Origin: Sphingobium sp. WTD-1
Lineage (GTDB): Bacteria; Pseudomonadota; Alphaproteobacteria; Sphingomonadales; Sphingomonadaceae
NCBI RefSeq assembly: GCF_030128825.1
Contig: NZ_CP119127.1
Coordinates: 664,001-728,000 of the forward strand
Direction of reading: 5' to 3'
DNA: 64,000 nt
Under the pieces are notes generated by a model. That model made no database searches. It had not been told where the DNA came from and was given only the letters and a program-made list of their open reading frames with translations. Positions 18,764 to 29,648 of this stretch are shown here, one piece after another. The translations under genes and the position numbers were made by a program. Position 1 is the first letter of the stretch; every line of letters starts with the position of its first letter.

Positions 18764-19092
18764 CCCCGTCCTTTTGGTTGCGAAACGAAGATAGGTAACG
18801 CCGGGGGTGAGGGAAAGGGGCCGTGCTTCGTTATGCCGGGAACAAAAAAAGGGCCGATCCGAAGACCAGCCCGAAAAGTTTTAGGAGAGGATGCCTGAAA
18901 GGCCTTTTCTATGTGCGCTGCAGCGGGTATTTTTGCAAGTGCGAAAAGAATCGAGGAGTTGCATTTTTTGCATCTTGCCATTTGCCGCGTTTTCCTGCTC
19001 ATTGCAGTCAGGATGCTTGAACCGGGGAAGCGCGCCGCTTGATAATGACAGATGATGCGACGCAGCGGACCGGCTTATAGAATTTAACGATT
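18764..19092. other. Intergenic region between divergent CDC48-like and LysR genes
   Basis: 329 bases with no convincing ORF. It is more AT-rich than its neighbours around 18935-18975 (GTATTTTTGC, GCATTTTTTGCATC) and again just before the LysR gene (TTATAGAATTTAACGATT), consistent with two divergent promoters. I see no hairpin or RNA gene in it. Confidence 0.5.
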
Positions 19093-19977
19093 ATGCGCAG
19101 ATTGCCGCCTCTTACGGCCCTGGAGGCCTTTGTTCAGGTTGCCCGCCTTGGTTCGGTCAAGGCGGCCGCCGAGGAACTCGCCTTGTCGACGCCGGCGCTG
19201 AGCCGCCGCGTCCAGGCGCTGGAGCGATTCATCGGGCGCCCCTTGTTCGACCGCAAGCATCAGGCGCTGGAGATCAATTCCGAAGGCCAGCGGCTGCTGG
19301 ACGACATCGCCCCGGCGCTGGATTCTCTCAGCCAGGCGCTGGAGAATATCCAGAGCGGCGGCAACCAGCTTCGCCTGCGCCTAGCGGTGATGCCGCTGTT
19401 CGCGACGCAGCGGCTGTTTCCGCATCTGGGCCGGCTGCGCCAGCAACATCCGCAACTGCATATCGACATCGAGACGACGCCCCATGCCGTCGCGCGCTTG
19501 GGCGAAGGGCTGGATGCAGCGATCGTGCTGGCGAGCAAGGATATCGATCCGGCGCTCTATGCCTATGAGTTGGACCATGAGCAGGTCTATCTGATCGGCC
19601 GCCGCGAGATGGCGGAAGGGCCGAACAGCCTGCATTCTCCGAGCGAGCTGGCCCAGCAGACGATCCTGCTGCATCGCGACATGGCCTTGTCCTTCGACGC
19701 GTGGAAGGATGTTGCTGGCATTCCCGACCTGCAGCCGCTGGCGATCGACAATTATGATTCGGGCCAGCTGATGCTGGAAGCCGCCGCCCAGGGGCTGGGC
19801 GTCGCGGTCATGCATGCCAGCCATTTCGAACAGTCGGGCGATCCCCGCCTGATCCGGCTGTTCCCCAACATCCGCGTCGAAAGCCCATATCGCTATTATT
19901 TCGTCTGCCGCCCGCGCGCGCTGCAGACCCGCTCGGTGCGCATCTTCCGTGACTGGCTGGTCGCCGCAAACATCTGA
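19093..19977 (+). CDS. LysR-family transcriptional regulator
   Basis: 294 aa. Residues 1-62 form the LysR winged helix (LPPLTALEAFVQVARLGSVK, then STPALSRRVQALERFIGRPL), the form seen in GcvA-like regulators. The rest is a periplasmic-binding-like effector domain ending FRDWLVAANI. Nothing adjacent is divergently transcribed in the usual LysR manner except the CDC48-like ATPase 329 bases upstream. The next gene is a diguanylate cyclase in the same direction, 92 bases on. Effector and targets are unknown. Confidence 0.9.
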   Translation: MRRLPPLTALEAFVQVARLGSVKAAAEELALSTPALSRRVQALERFIGRPLFDRKHQALEINSEGQRLLDDIAPALDSLSQALENIQSGGNQLRLRLAVMPLFATQRLFPHLGRLRQQHPQLHIDIETTPHAVARLGEGLDAAIVLASKDIDPALYAYELDHEQVYLIGRREMAEGPNSLHSPSELAQQTILLHRDMALSFDAWKDVAGIPDLQPLAIDNYDSGQLMLEAAAQGLGVAVMHASHFEQSGDPRLIRLFPNIRVESPYRYYFVCRPRALQTRSVRIFRDWLVAANI

Positions 19978-20069
19978 CGCGCAACGGAAAAACTGGCGCG
20001 GATTCAACCCCGTGCGACTTTTGCCAAGCACGCCCTTAACCTTGATCCGGTGCCTCCGTTATAGAATGC

Positions 20070-21227
20070 ATGACTGGGGCATCCACATCCAACGCCGGCT
20101 CGCATCAGGGGCTGACCGACCGCCTTTCCCGCTGGGCCAGGGGCCTGTCCGGCAAGCCGGATGAACCGCAGCCGGCGAGCGAGCAGCGCGCACGGGCGGG
20201 TAGTGCCGCCAGCCGCGAGGTCAATCGCCGCCGACGTCTCTATGAGGAGATCGGCGAATTTCTGTTCGCCCATGATCTGGACCTGACGCCGCTCAATTTC
20301 GGCGTGGCGCTCGACTATCTGACCGGCGCCAATATCGGCGTCGAAAAGGCAGTTCAGGCGGTGCTGATGGAGCGCGGCAAGATCAGCAATGCGTGGATGG
20401 AATCGGTAGCCGCCAGCCAGCGCGCGGACGAGGTGACGCCGGACGCACTCGCCTCCATGCTCGACAAGGTCGAGGAAAATCTGGACCAGTTTACCGGCCT
20501 GATGACGGAATCGCGCAATTCAGCCAAGGATTATGGCGCAGCATTGCAGGAACAGGCCAAGGGCCTGGCGGTTGGCGGCGATCATGAGCCGATCCTGGCA
20601 CGGCTCGTCGGCCTGACCCGGTCGATGGTGGAGAAGACCCGCCAGGTCGAAAGCCAGTTGCGCGAGAACCAGAAGCAGACCCAGGCGCTGAAATCGAGCC
20701 TGGAGACCGCACGCCGCGCCGCCGAACATGATCATCTGACCGGCCTGCCCAATCGCCGCGCCTTTGAAGGCGTGCTACGCGAGGAGCTGAAACTGGCGAA
20801 GGAAGGCGACGAGCAATTGTCGGTCGCCTTCTGCGACATCGATCATTTCAAGCTGGTCAACGACACCCATGGCCATGAGACCGGCGACCGGGTGCTGAAG
20901 TTCGTAGCCGGCCTGCTCGCCAAGATTTCCGACGACCGATGCCATGTCGCCCGCCATGGCGGTGAGGAGTTCGTCATGCTGTTCCGCGGCAAGACGGCAG
21001 CCGAAACCTGCGAGGCGGTGGATGCCGTGCGCGAGGATCTGGCGACGCGCAGCCTGGTCAACCGCACCAATGGCGAACGGATGGAGCGGGTGAGCTTTTC
21101 CGCCGGCGTCGCGAATGTCCTGGCCTATGAAGACCCCCGCGCCGCGCTGAAAGCCGCCGACCGTGCCCTCTACCTGGCCAAGGAACATGGCCGCAACCGC
21201 GTCTATCTGGCGGCCGAAGCGGACTAG
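20070..21227 (+). CDS. Diguanylate cyclase (GGDEF domain)
   Basis: 385 aa cytoplasmic enzyme predicted to make cyclic di-GMP from two GTP. The C-terminal ~170 residues are a GGDEF domain: DHLTGLPNRRAFEGVL, FCDIDHFKLVNDTHGH and the active-site loop GGEEF at 297-301. The position of the inhibitory RxxD site (nine to six residues before the loop) reads DDRC, so product inhibition through the I-site is probably missing. The N-terminal ~210 residues are helical with a probable coiled coil (MVEKTRQVESQLRENQKQTQ) and no known sensor domain. The stop codon lies inside the left arm of a large inverted repeat that separates it from the convergent glutathione transferase gene. Confidence 0.92.
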   Translation: MTGASTSNAGSHQGLTDRLSRWARGLSGKPDEPQPASEQRARAGSAASREVNRRRRLYEEIGEFLFAHDLDLTPLNFGVALDYLTGANIGVEKAVQAVLMERGKISNAWMESVAASQRADEVTPDALASMLDKVEENLDQFTGLMTESRNSAKDYGAALQEQAKGLAVGGDHEPILARLVGLTRSMVEKTRQVESQLRENQKQTQALKSSLETARRAAEHDHLTGLPNRRAFEGVLREELKLAKEGDEQLSVAFCDIDHFKLVNDTHGHETGDRVLKFVAGLLAKISDDRCHVARHGGEEFVMLFRGKTAAETCEAVDAVREDLATRSLVNRTNGERMERVSFSAGVANVLAYEDPRAALKAADRALYLAKEHGRNRVYLAAEAD

Positions 21228-21371
21228 GGGGGATCGACATTCAGCGCTGACGGCCTGCAAATGGCGGTTCTCCGCGCTTCCGGTGCTCTCGTACTTTAAG
21301 TACGCTGCGCTCCGGGTCACGGAAAACCACCATTTTCGTCACGTCATCATCTGAATGTCGATCCCCCCTAG
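21224..21371. repeat. 148-base imperfect palindrome between convergent genes
   Basis: The outer 21-base arms (21224-21244 and 21351-21371; CTAGGGGGGATCGACATTCAG and its exact complement) are perfect. Inside, AAATGGCGGTTCTCCG pairs imperfectly with CGGAAAACCACCATTT and the centre is GTACTTTAAGTAC. The left arm includes the diguanylate cyclase stop codon. The size, nesting and position between convergent genes fit a dispersed repeat acting as a two-way transcription barrier. Confidence 0.75.
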
Positions 21372-21386
21372 GCCGCCTCGTGCCGT

Positions 21387-22058
21387 TTAGAAATCCGGCT
21401 TTTCATAATGGGTCGGCGGGGTGATGACTTCCATCCGTTCGGACAAGAGCGGGCGGAAGGAGGGGCGTGACTTGAAGCCGGCATACCAGCGCTTGACCGG
21501 CTCATGCCCGGCCCAGTCGATGCCGCCCAGATAATCCGCCACCGACAGATGCGCCGCCGCCGCGATATCGGCGAGGCTGAGCGTGCCGCCAGCCATCCAG
21601 CTGCGATGGTCGAGCAGATAATCCATATAGTCCATATGGACATTGGCCCGGCGCATCGCCTCCCGCAGGACGCGGGCATCGGGCGAGACGCGCTCGATCA
21701 GCCGCTTCTTCATCCGCTCATGCAGCAGCGGGCCGACGACATCGCCATAGAAATTCTGGTCGAAGAAGGCGGTCAGGCGCCGCACTTCCGCCCGGCCTGC
21801 GGCCGTGCCGGAGATGAGCGGGAATTTTTCGACCGTTTCCTCGAAATATTCGCAGATCGCCTGGCTGTCGATCAGCGTGACGCCCTTTTCCTGGTCGACG
21901 ACCACCGGGGTGGTGCCGGCCGGATTGAGATCCAGAAACTCGTCGCGCATTTCCCAGGGAGATTCGCGCACCAGATCATAGCCGATGCCTTTCTCGCCAA
22001 GCAGCAGACGGACCTTGCGGGAGAAGGGACAGAGCGGGAATTGGAAAAGTTGCCACAT
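21387..22058 (-). CDS. Glutathione S-transferase family protein
   Basis: 223 aa. The N-terminal thioredoxin-like domain begins WQLFQFPLCPFSRKVRLLLG with a CPFS motif that can bind glutathione through cysteine or serine; the cis-proline segment is TTPVVV and the Glu/Ser pair is in DSQAICEYFE. A helical C-terminal domain follows with SLADIAAAAHLSVADYL. The start is ATG 22058, with AGAAGATC upstream; the open frame extends further upstream but without family similarity. Probable cytoplasmic detoxification or repair enzyme; substrate unknown. Confidence 0.88.
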   Translation of the reverse strand: MWQLFQFPLCPFSRKVRLLLGEKGIGYDLVRESPWEMRDEFLDLNPAGTTPVVVDQEKGVTLIDSQAICEYFEETVEKFPLISGTAAGRAEVRRLTAFFDQNFYGDVVGPLLHERMKKRLIERVSPDARVLREAMRRANVHMDYMDYLLDHRSWMAGGTLSLADIAAAAHLSVADYLGGIDWAGHEPVKRWYAGFKSRPSFRPLLSERMEVITPPTHYEKPDF

Positions 22059-22210
22059 ATGATCTTCTGTTAGGCCGGGGCCGCGCGCCGGGAAAGGCGC
22101 AAAAACACAGAAACACGGCGAAACGCGCATCGGCCCTTTAAGTCATGCTGCGCGCCTCCTACAACCTGCTGCAAGCGCATGGAATTTAGCGCACAGGAAA
22201 GGATAGCTGG

Positions 22211-24154
<1,944 letters not shown>

Positions 24155-24159
24155 AAAGA

Positions 24160-24190
24160 CACGCCGGACAAGGAACTTATCACCGGCGTG
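24160..24190 (-). terminator. Hairpin with T-run on the minus strand after acs
   Basis: Arms CACGCCGG (24160-24167) and CCGGCGTG (24183-24190). The minus-strand copy is followed by TCTTTTTATC, the plus-strand copy by no T-run. It lies 6 bases after the rightward acs stop, so its best terminator orientation is against acs; it may simply be a 3' stabilising stem. Confidence 0.4.
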
Positions 24191-24273
24191 CGTATCCATT
24201 CGACATAGCTGGGTCGTGCGGGCGGGGTAGCGCGCGCAGGGCCCAGGCGAGACTTCCGTAAAAGGAGCAGCCC

Positions 24274-24786
24274 ATGGCCCGTTACACGTCCGTCGCCCGC
24301 CTGTTGCACTGGATCATCGCGATCCTGATCCTGGTCAATCTGTGGCTGGGCTTTGCCCATGACAGCCTGCCCAAGGACTGGAAGGTGATGCCGGTCCACA
24401 AGTCGATCGGCCTGACCGTATTGGCATTGACGCTGGTCCGGCTCGGCTGGCGGCTGGGGCACAAGCCGCCGGCGCTGCCGGCCGCGATGCCGGGCTGGGA
24501 GAAGCTGGCCGCTAACCTCACCCATATCGCCTTCTACGCCTTCATGCTGATCGTGCCGCTGTCCGGCTGGATCATGTCGTCGGCGGGCGAGCGGCCGCTG
24601 AACTGGTTCTTCCTGTTCGACGTGCCGAAATTCGGCGTGGCCAAGGGCGATGCGATCGTCGGCATCTCGCACGAGGCGCATGAGCTGATCCCCTGGCTGT
24701 GGAGCGCGCTCATCATCGTCCACATATTGGCGGCGCTGCGCCATCATTTCCTGCTGAAGGACGGGGTGCTGCGGCGGATGCTGTGA
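24274..24786 (+). CDS. Cytochrome b561
   Basis: 170 aa with four transmembrane helices. Histidines expected to ligate two haem b groups are seen in ARLLHWIIAI (helix 1), PVHKSIGLTV (helix 2), NLTHIAFYAF (helix 3) and IVHILAALRHH (helix 4). Bacterial members of this family move electrons from the quinol pool to a periplasmic acceptor or to oxygen/superoxide. An AAAGGAG ribosome site precedes ATG 24274. No partner gene such as a YceI protein is adjacent. Confidence 0.92.
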   Translation: MARYTSVARLLHWIIAILILVNLWLGFAHDSLPKDWKVMPVHKSIGLTVLALTLVRLGWRLGHKPPALPAAMPGWEKLAANLTHIAFYAFMLIVPLSGWIMSSAGERPLNWFFLFDVPKFGVAKGDAIVGISHEAHELIPWLWSALIIVHILAALRHHFLLKDGVLRRML

Positions 24787-24797
24787 TCTCCCTCTAA

Positions 24798-24888
24798 CGT
24801 CATGCCGAACTTGTTTCAGCATCCAACAGGCCCGACAGGCGGTTGGCCTGCTGGGAGAAATGGACCCTGAAACAAGTTCAGGGTGACG
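24798..24888. repeat. Extragenic inverted repeat between b561 and UbiH-like genes
   Basis: Left half CGTCATGCCGAACTTGTTTC (from 24798) is repeated in inverted, slightly diverged form in GAAACAAGTTCAGGGTGACG (ending 24888). The two halves flank a short spacer and sit between convergent genes. The 'cGTCAtgC/cTGAAcTtGTTTCAg' style is typical for sphingomonad intergenic repeats. Confidence 0.65.
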
Positions 24889-24920
24889 ATGATGGTTAAG
24901 CGACTAAAGTTCGCCTGCCC

Positions 24921-26135
24921 TTACACCATCTCGCCGGCGAGCAGGCGCGGGAGGGCGCCGGACTGGCCGCGGGCTTCGGCCATGAAGCGGTTCTTGAGCA
25001 GACTGGTGCGCTGCACGGCGGCAAGGCCGGCGCGGCGGACCAGCGAGGGCAGCTTGCCGGGAATGTCGAACAGGCGAACCAGGCCATCCATCGCGACGCT
25101 GGTCATCATCGTGTCGAGGCCGCGCCAGCGCTGGTAGCGGGCGAGCAGCTGCGCATCGCCCGGATCGAGGCCAAGGCGCATGCCTTCGACCAATACCTCG
25201 ACCAGCGCCGCCACGTCGCGGAAGCCGAGATTGAGGCCCTGACCGGCGATCGGGTGGATGGCATGGGCGCTGTCGCCGACCAGCGCGAGGCGGGTGTCGG
25301 TGATGCGCGCGGCATGGTGGAAGCCGAGCGGATAGGAGGAGCGCGGGCCGGCCAGGCTGATCTCGCCCAGGAAGCCGCCGATGCGCTTCTGCATTTCGGC
25401 GAGCCAGGCGCGTTCCGACAGCTTGAGCATCGCCGGCGCCTGATCGGTGGGCACGGTCCAGACCACGGCCGAGCGGGTGCCCGGCAGCATCGGCAGCAGC
25501 GCGAGCGGACCGCCGACATAGAAGATTTCATAGGCGGTGTTGGCGTGCGGCACTTCATGGTCGATCGCGGTGACCATGGCGGTGTGCTTATATTGCCAGC
25601 GGGTGGTGTTGATGCCCGCCGCCTCGCGCGTGGGGCTGTTGCGCCCTTCCGCCGCGACCAGCAATGCGCCGTGGATCGTCGCGCCGTTCTGGAGCGTCAG
25701 GGTGACGCCGTCGGCATTACGATCGACATGGACGGCGCGGTCGGGCTGGAAGAGGGTAAGGTTTTCGACCTCGGCGGCGGTCTGCGCCAGCGCGACGCGC
25801 AGGTCGCGATTGGGGAACATGGTCCCCATCACGCCATCATCCGCGTCCGGCACGAAATCGAGCGCGCCCGGCTCCAGCCCGTCGCTGACCCAGATACGGT
25901 CGATCGGGCAGCCCTTGCCTTCCAGATGCGCGCCGACGCCGATCGCCTGGAGCATCGCGAAGCTGGTCGAGCTGATCGCCGAGACGCGGCCGTCGAAGCC
26001 GGCGGCCGTGGCCTGCACGGGGTCGGCCGGATCGATCACGGCGCATTGCACGCCATGGCGCGAAAGAGCGATGCCCAGGGTGAGGCCAACCAGGCCCCCG
26101 CCAAGAATGACGACGTCGAAGCGTTGCATGGGCAT
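24921..26135 (-). CDS. UbiH/UbiF/COQ6-family FAD-dependent hydroxylase
   Basis: 404 aa flavoprotein monooxygenase that probably hydroxylates the ubiquinone ring precursor at the inner membrane. The FAD dinucleotide-binding motif VVILGGGLVGLTLGIAL opens the protein, DGRVSAIS follows at ~48, and GDSAHAIHPIAGQGLNLGFR is the second FAD motif diagnostic for this family. Alternative starts ATG 26135 and 26129 differ by two residues. Which ring position it oxidises (C5, C6 or C1) cannot be told from this sequence alone, so no symbol is given. Confidence 0.9.
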   Translation of the reverse strand: MPMQRFDVVILGGGLVGLTLGIALSRHGVQCAVIDPADPVQATAAGFDGRVSAISSTSFAMLQAIGVGAHLEGKGCPIDRIWVSDGLEPGALDFVPDADDGVMGTMFPNRDLRVALAQTAAEVENLTLFQPDRAVHVDRNADGVTLTLQNGATIHGALLVAAEGRNSPTREAAGINTTRWQYKHTAMVTAIDHEVPHANTAYEIFYVGGPLALLPMLPGTRSAVVWTVPTDQAPAMLKLSERAWLAEMQKRIGGFLGEISLAGPRSSYPLGFHHAARITDTRLALVGDSAHAIHPIAGQGLNLGFRDVAALVEVLVEGMRLGLDPGDAQLLARYQRWRGLDTMMTSVAMDGLVRLFDIPGKLPSLVRRAGLAAVQRTSLLKNRFMAEARGQSGALPRLLAGEMV

Positions 26136-26171
26136 CTGTCTAGGCGCTTGCGAAGGCTTTGAAAAGCATCA

Positions 26172-26198
26172 CCCCCGCTTTCGGGGTGAAAGCGGGGG
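26172..26198. terminator. Hairpin between ilvE and the UbiH-like gene
   Basis: Perfect 11-base arms CCCCCGCTTTC and GAAAGCGGGGG with a 5-base loop, 29 bases after the leftward ilvE stop. The minus-strand copy is followed by GTGATGCTTTTC, so the T-run is short. It probably ends or attenuates ilvE transcription. Confidence 0.5.
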
Positions 26199-26227
26199 CG
26201 ACATTTTGTCTCAGGTGAGAGGCTGGA

Positions 26228-27319
<1,092 letters not shown>

Positions 27320-27376
27320 GGTGAGTCTCCTTTGGGTTGGACGGGGGCGCCTATGTCACATCCGGCCCCGCGAAAC

Positions 27377-27401
27377 AATTGGTCATATATACTGACCAAT
27401 T
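27377..27401. promoter_or_regulatory. Operator-like palindrome between ilvE and the threonine aldolase gene
   Basis: AATTGGTCA-TATATAC-TGACCAATT, a perfect 9+7+9 inverted repeat in an AT-rich pocket of the 153-base divergent gap. The size and symmetry fit a dimeric repressor site covering one or both promoters. The regulator is not identifiable from the sequence. Confidence 0.6.
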
Positions 27402-27472
27402 TTGGAATAAAGAGCCAAGGCGCCGTCGCTGGCCTCTTCCCGTCCCAGCGCGCGCCCTGTATCGCATGCGCC

Positions 27473-28498
27473 ATGCACTTCTTTTCGGACAATGCCACCC
27501 CGATCTGCCCCCAGGTGATGGCCGCCATCGCCGGCGCGGACCATGCCGACCATGGCTATGACGGCGACGCGTGGAGCGCGCGGCTGGACGGCGCCTTTTC
27601 CGACCTGTTCGAAACGCCGGTGAAGGCGCAATGGATCGCCACCGGCACGGCGGCGAACAGCATCGCGCTCGCCTGCCTGTGCCCGCCCTATGGCGGGGTG
27701 ATCTGTCATGAGGAAGCGCATATCGTCGTCGACGAATGCGGCGCGCCGGGCTTCTACACCCATGGCGCCAGCCTGATGGCGCTGCCGGGCGTCGGCGCCA
27801 AGCTGCTGCCCGATGTCGTGACGGCAAGGCTCAAGGCGATCCGCCCCGACGTGCATCAGGTGCCGGCACGGGCGATCAGCATCACCAATGCGACCGAATA
27901 TGGCATGGTCTATAGGCCGGACGAGGTCGCGGCGCTGGGCGAGATCGCCAAGGCTCATGGGCTGGGCTTCCACATGGACGGCGCGCGCTTCGCCAATGCG
28001 GTGGCGCATCTGGGCTGCGCCCCCGCCGACGTCACCTGGCGCGCGGGGATCGACATCCTCTCCTTCGGCTGCGTCAAGAATGGCGGCATGGTGAGCGAGG
28101 CACTTCTGTTCTTCGGTCCCGAGCGGGAGGCGCGGGCGGCGGAAGCGGCGCGCTGGCGCAAGCGGGCGGGCCATCTCTTTTCCAAGGGTCGCTACCTTGC
28201 CGCGCAGATATTGGCGATGGTCGAGGACGGACTGTGGCTGGACAATGCCCGCGCCGCCAATGGCGCGGCGCAGGCGCTGGCGCAGGCAGCGGCCGGGCGG
28301 CTGATGCACCCGGTGGAGGCCAATGAGCTGTTCGTCTGGCTGACCCCGGCAGAAGCGGCGACGCTGCGCGCGCAGGGCTTCGATTTCTATGACTGGGGCG
28401 AGGGCGCGGCGCGGCTGGTGACCAACTGGTCGCAGGATGCGCAGAGCGTCGCGCCACTGGCCGCCGCGATCCGGGCATTGGGGCATCATGACGCCTGA
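27473..28498 (+). CDS. ltaE: Low-specificity L-threonine aldolase family PLP enzyme
   Basis: 341 aa PLP enzyme that cleaves L-threonine/allo-threonine (and often other beta-hydroxy amino acids) to glycine and an aldehyde. Diagnostic segments are FFSDNATPICPQVMAAI, HIVVDECGAPGF, HMDGARFANAV and SFGCVKNGGM with the PLP lysine at 202. ATG 27473 gives the usual short N-terminus; the frame is open further upstream, but that stretch covers the divergent promoter region. Its last 11 bases overlap the start of the transporter pseudogene. Confidence 0.92.
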   Translation: MHFFSDNATPICPQVMAAIAGADHADHGYDGDAWSARLDGAFSDLFETPVKAQWIATGTAANSIALACLCPPYGGVICHEEAHIVVDECGAPGFYTHGASLMALPGVGAKLLPDVVTARLKAIRPDVHQVPARAISITNATEYGMVYRPDEVAALGEIAKAHGLGFHMDGARFANAVAHLGCAPADVTWRAGIDILSFGCVKNGGMVSEALLFFGPEREARAAEAARWRKRAGHLFSKGRYLAAQILAMVEDGLWLDNARAANGAAQALAQAAAGRLMHPVEANELFVWLTPAEAATLRAQGFDFYDWGEGAARLVTNWSQDAQSVAPLAAAIRALGHHDA

Positions 28499-29423
28499 CG
28501 ACAGGGCGCAGCGCGGGATGGAGCGGGGCGGGATGGAGCGGGGCGGCATCGCCCTGCCCTTCATCCTCGTCACGCTGATCTGGAGTTCGACCTGGATCGT
28601 CATCCGCGACCAGCTGGGCAGCGTGCCGGCCAGCTGGTCGGTCTGCTATCGCTTCCTGCTGGCGGGCGTGGCGATGGCCGCGTTCGCGCGGATGCGCGGC
28701 GTGTCGCTCAATATCGGGCGGGGCGGGCTGGTCTTTGCCGCGCTGCTGGGCACGGCGCAGTTCGTGCTCAATTTCAACTTCGTCTATCGCGCCGAAGTCT
28801 ATCTGACGTCGGGCGTGGTGGCGGTGGTCTATGCGATGCTGCTGATCCCCAACAGCATCCTGGCCTGGATCTTCCATCGCCAGCCGGTGAGCCGCGCCTT
28901 CATCGGCGGGTCGGTGATCGCGACGGCGGGCATCGTGATGATGCTGGTGCATGAATATCGCTTTGCCGGGATCGACCCGGACAAGGTGCTGCTGGGCGCG
29001 GCCTTTGCCTGTGCCGGCCTGATGAGCGCATCGACCGCCAATGTGATGCAGGGGATGTAGATCGCCCGCAGGCTGCCGATGATCGCGGTGCTGGCCTGGG
29101 CAATGCTGATCGGCGCCGGGATCGACGCTGCCTTTGCCTGGATCACCACCGGGCCGCCGGTGATCGAGCCGCGGATCGGCTATCTGCTGGGCATAGGCTG
29201 GCTGGCGCTGGCGGGATCGGTCGTCACATTCCCGCTCTATTTCGGGCTGATCCAGCGCATGGGCGCGGGTCGGGCCGCCTATACCAGTGTGCTGATTCCG
29301 GTGATCGCGATGCTGATCTCGACACTGGCCGAGGGCTATCGCTGGAGCGGGCTGGCGGTGCCGGGCGCGCTGCTGGCGATCGCCGGGATGGTGATCGCGC
29401 TGCGGGCGAAAACTAGAGCCTGA
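28488..29423 (+). pseudogene. EamA/DMT-family transporter interrupted by an in-frame TAG
   Basis: Two tandem EamA units of a drug/metabolite exporter, ten expected helices, about 311 codons if read through. The frame runs from ATG 28488 (MTPDDRAQ) to a TAG at 29058-29060, after NVMQGM, and continues in the same frame with IARRLPMIAVLAWAMLIGAG to a normal end at 29423. Family members read on through this point, so one C-to-T change (CAG to TAG) would explain it. Both halves keep good family sequence, so the break looks recent or could be a sequencing error. Near the N-terminus a perfect 15-base direct duplication (28515-28529, 28530-28544) repeats GMERG. If real, the two pieces would be 190 and about 115 aa. 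Confidence 0.8.
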
Positions 29424-29571
29424 CGCCGCCGGGCTGGTAACGCAGCTTGGCCATGTTGAGGCGGGCGATCAGGCTGCTGAGCGATTCCGGTGCAGGGGCC
29501 GCGCGATCGGGCACGGACATGGCGTTGATGCGGTCACCGAGCGTGGAAACAGTCTTGTCGATGCTGGTCAT
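29413..29571 (-). CDS. Small hypothetical protein
   Basis: 52 aa from ATG 29571 (MTSIDKTVSTLGDRINAMSV), preceded by CAAGGGTGTGTC, an acceptable ribosome site. It is predicted soluble and helical with a C-terminal ARLNMAKLRYQPGGVRL. Its last 11 bases overlap tail to tail with the transporter pseudogene. No family recognised; codon use is like its neighbours. It could be a real small protein or chance. Confidence 0.45.
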   Translation of the reverse strand: MTSIDKTVSTLGDRINAMSVPDRAAPAPESLSSLIARLNMAKLRYQPGGVRL

Positions 29572-29648
29572 GACACACCCTTGTTGATGCGGTAATCCCG
29601 CTTTCGGCGCACGCTGGTTAACGGGGCGTAAACCATGCGACGAACCGA

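Noticed and set aside
29058..29060. Possible recoding of TAG (pyrrolysine or read-through) in the EamA gene
   Set aside because: No recoding machinery is known in this group and the transporter family needs no special residue here; a nonsense mutation or sequencing error is simpler.
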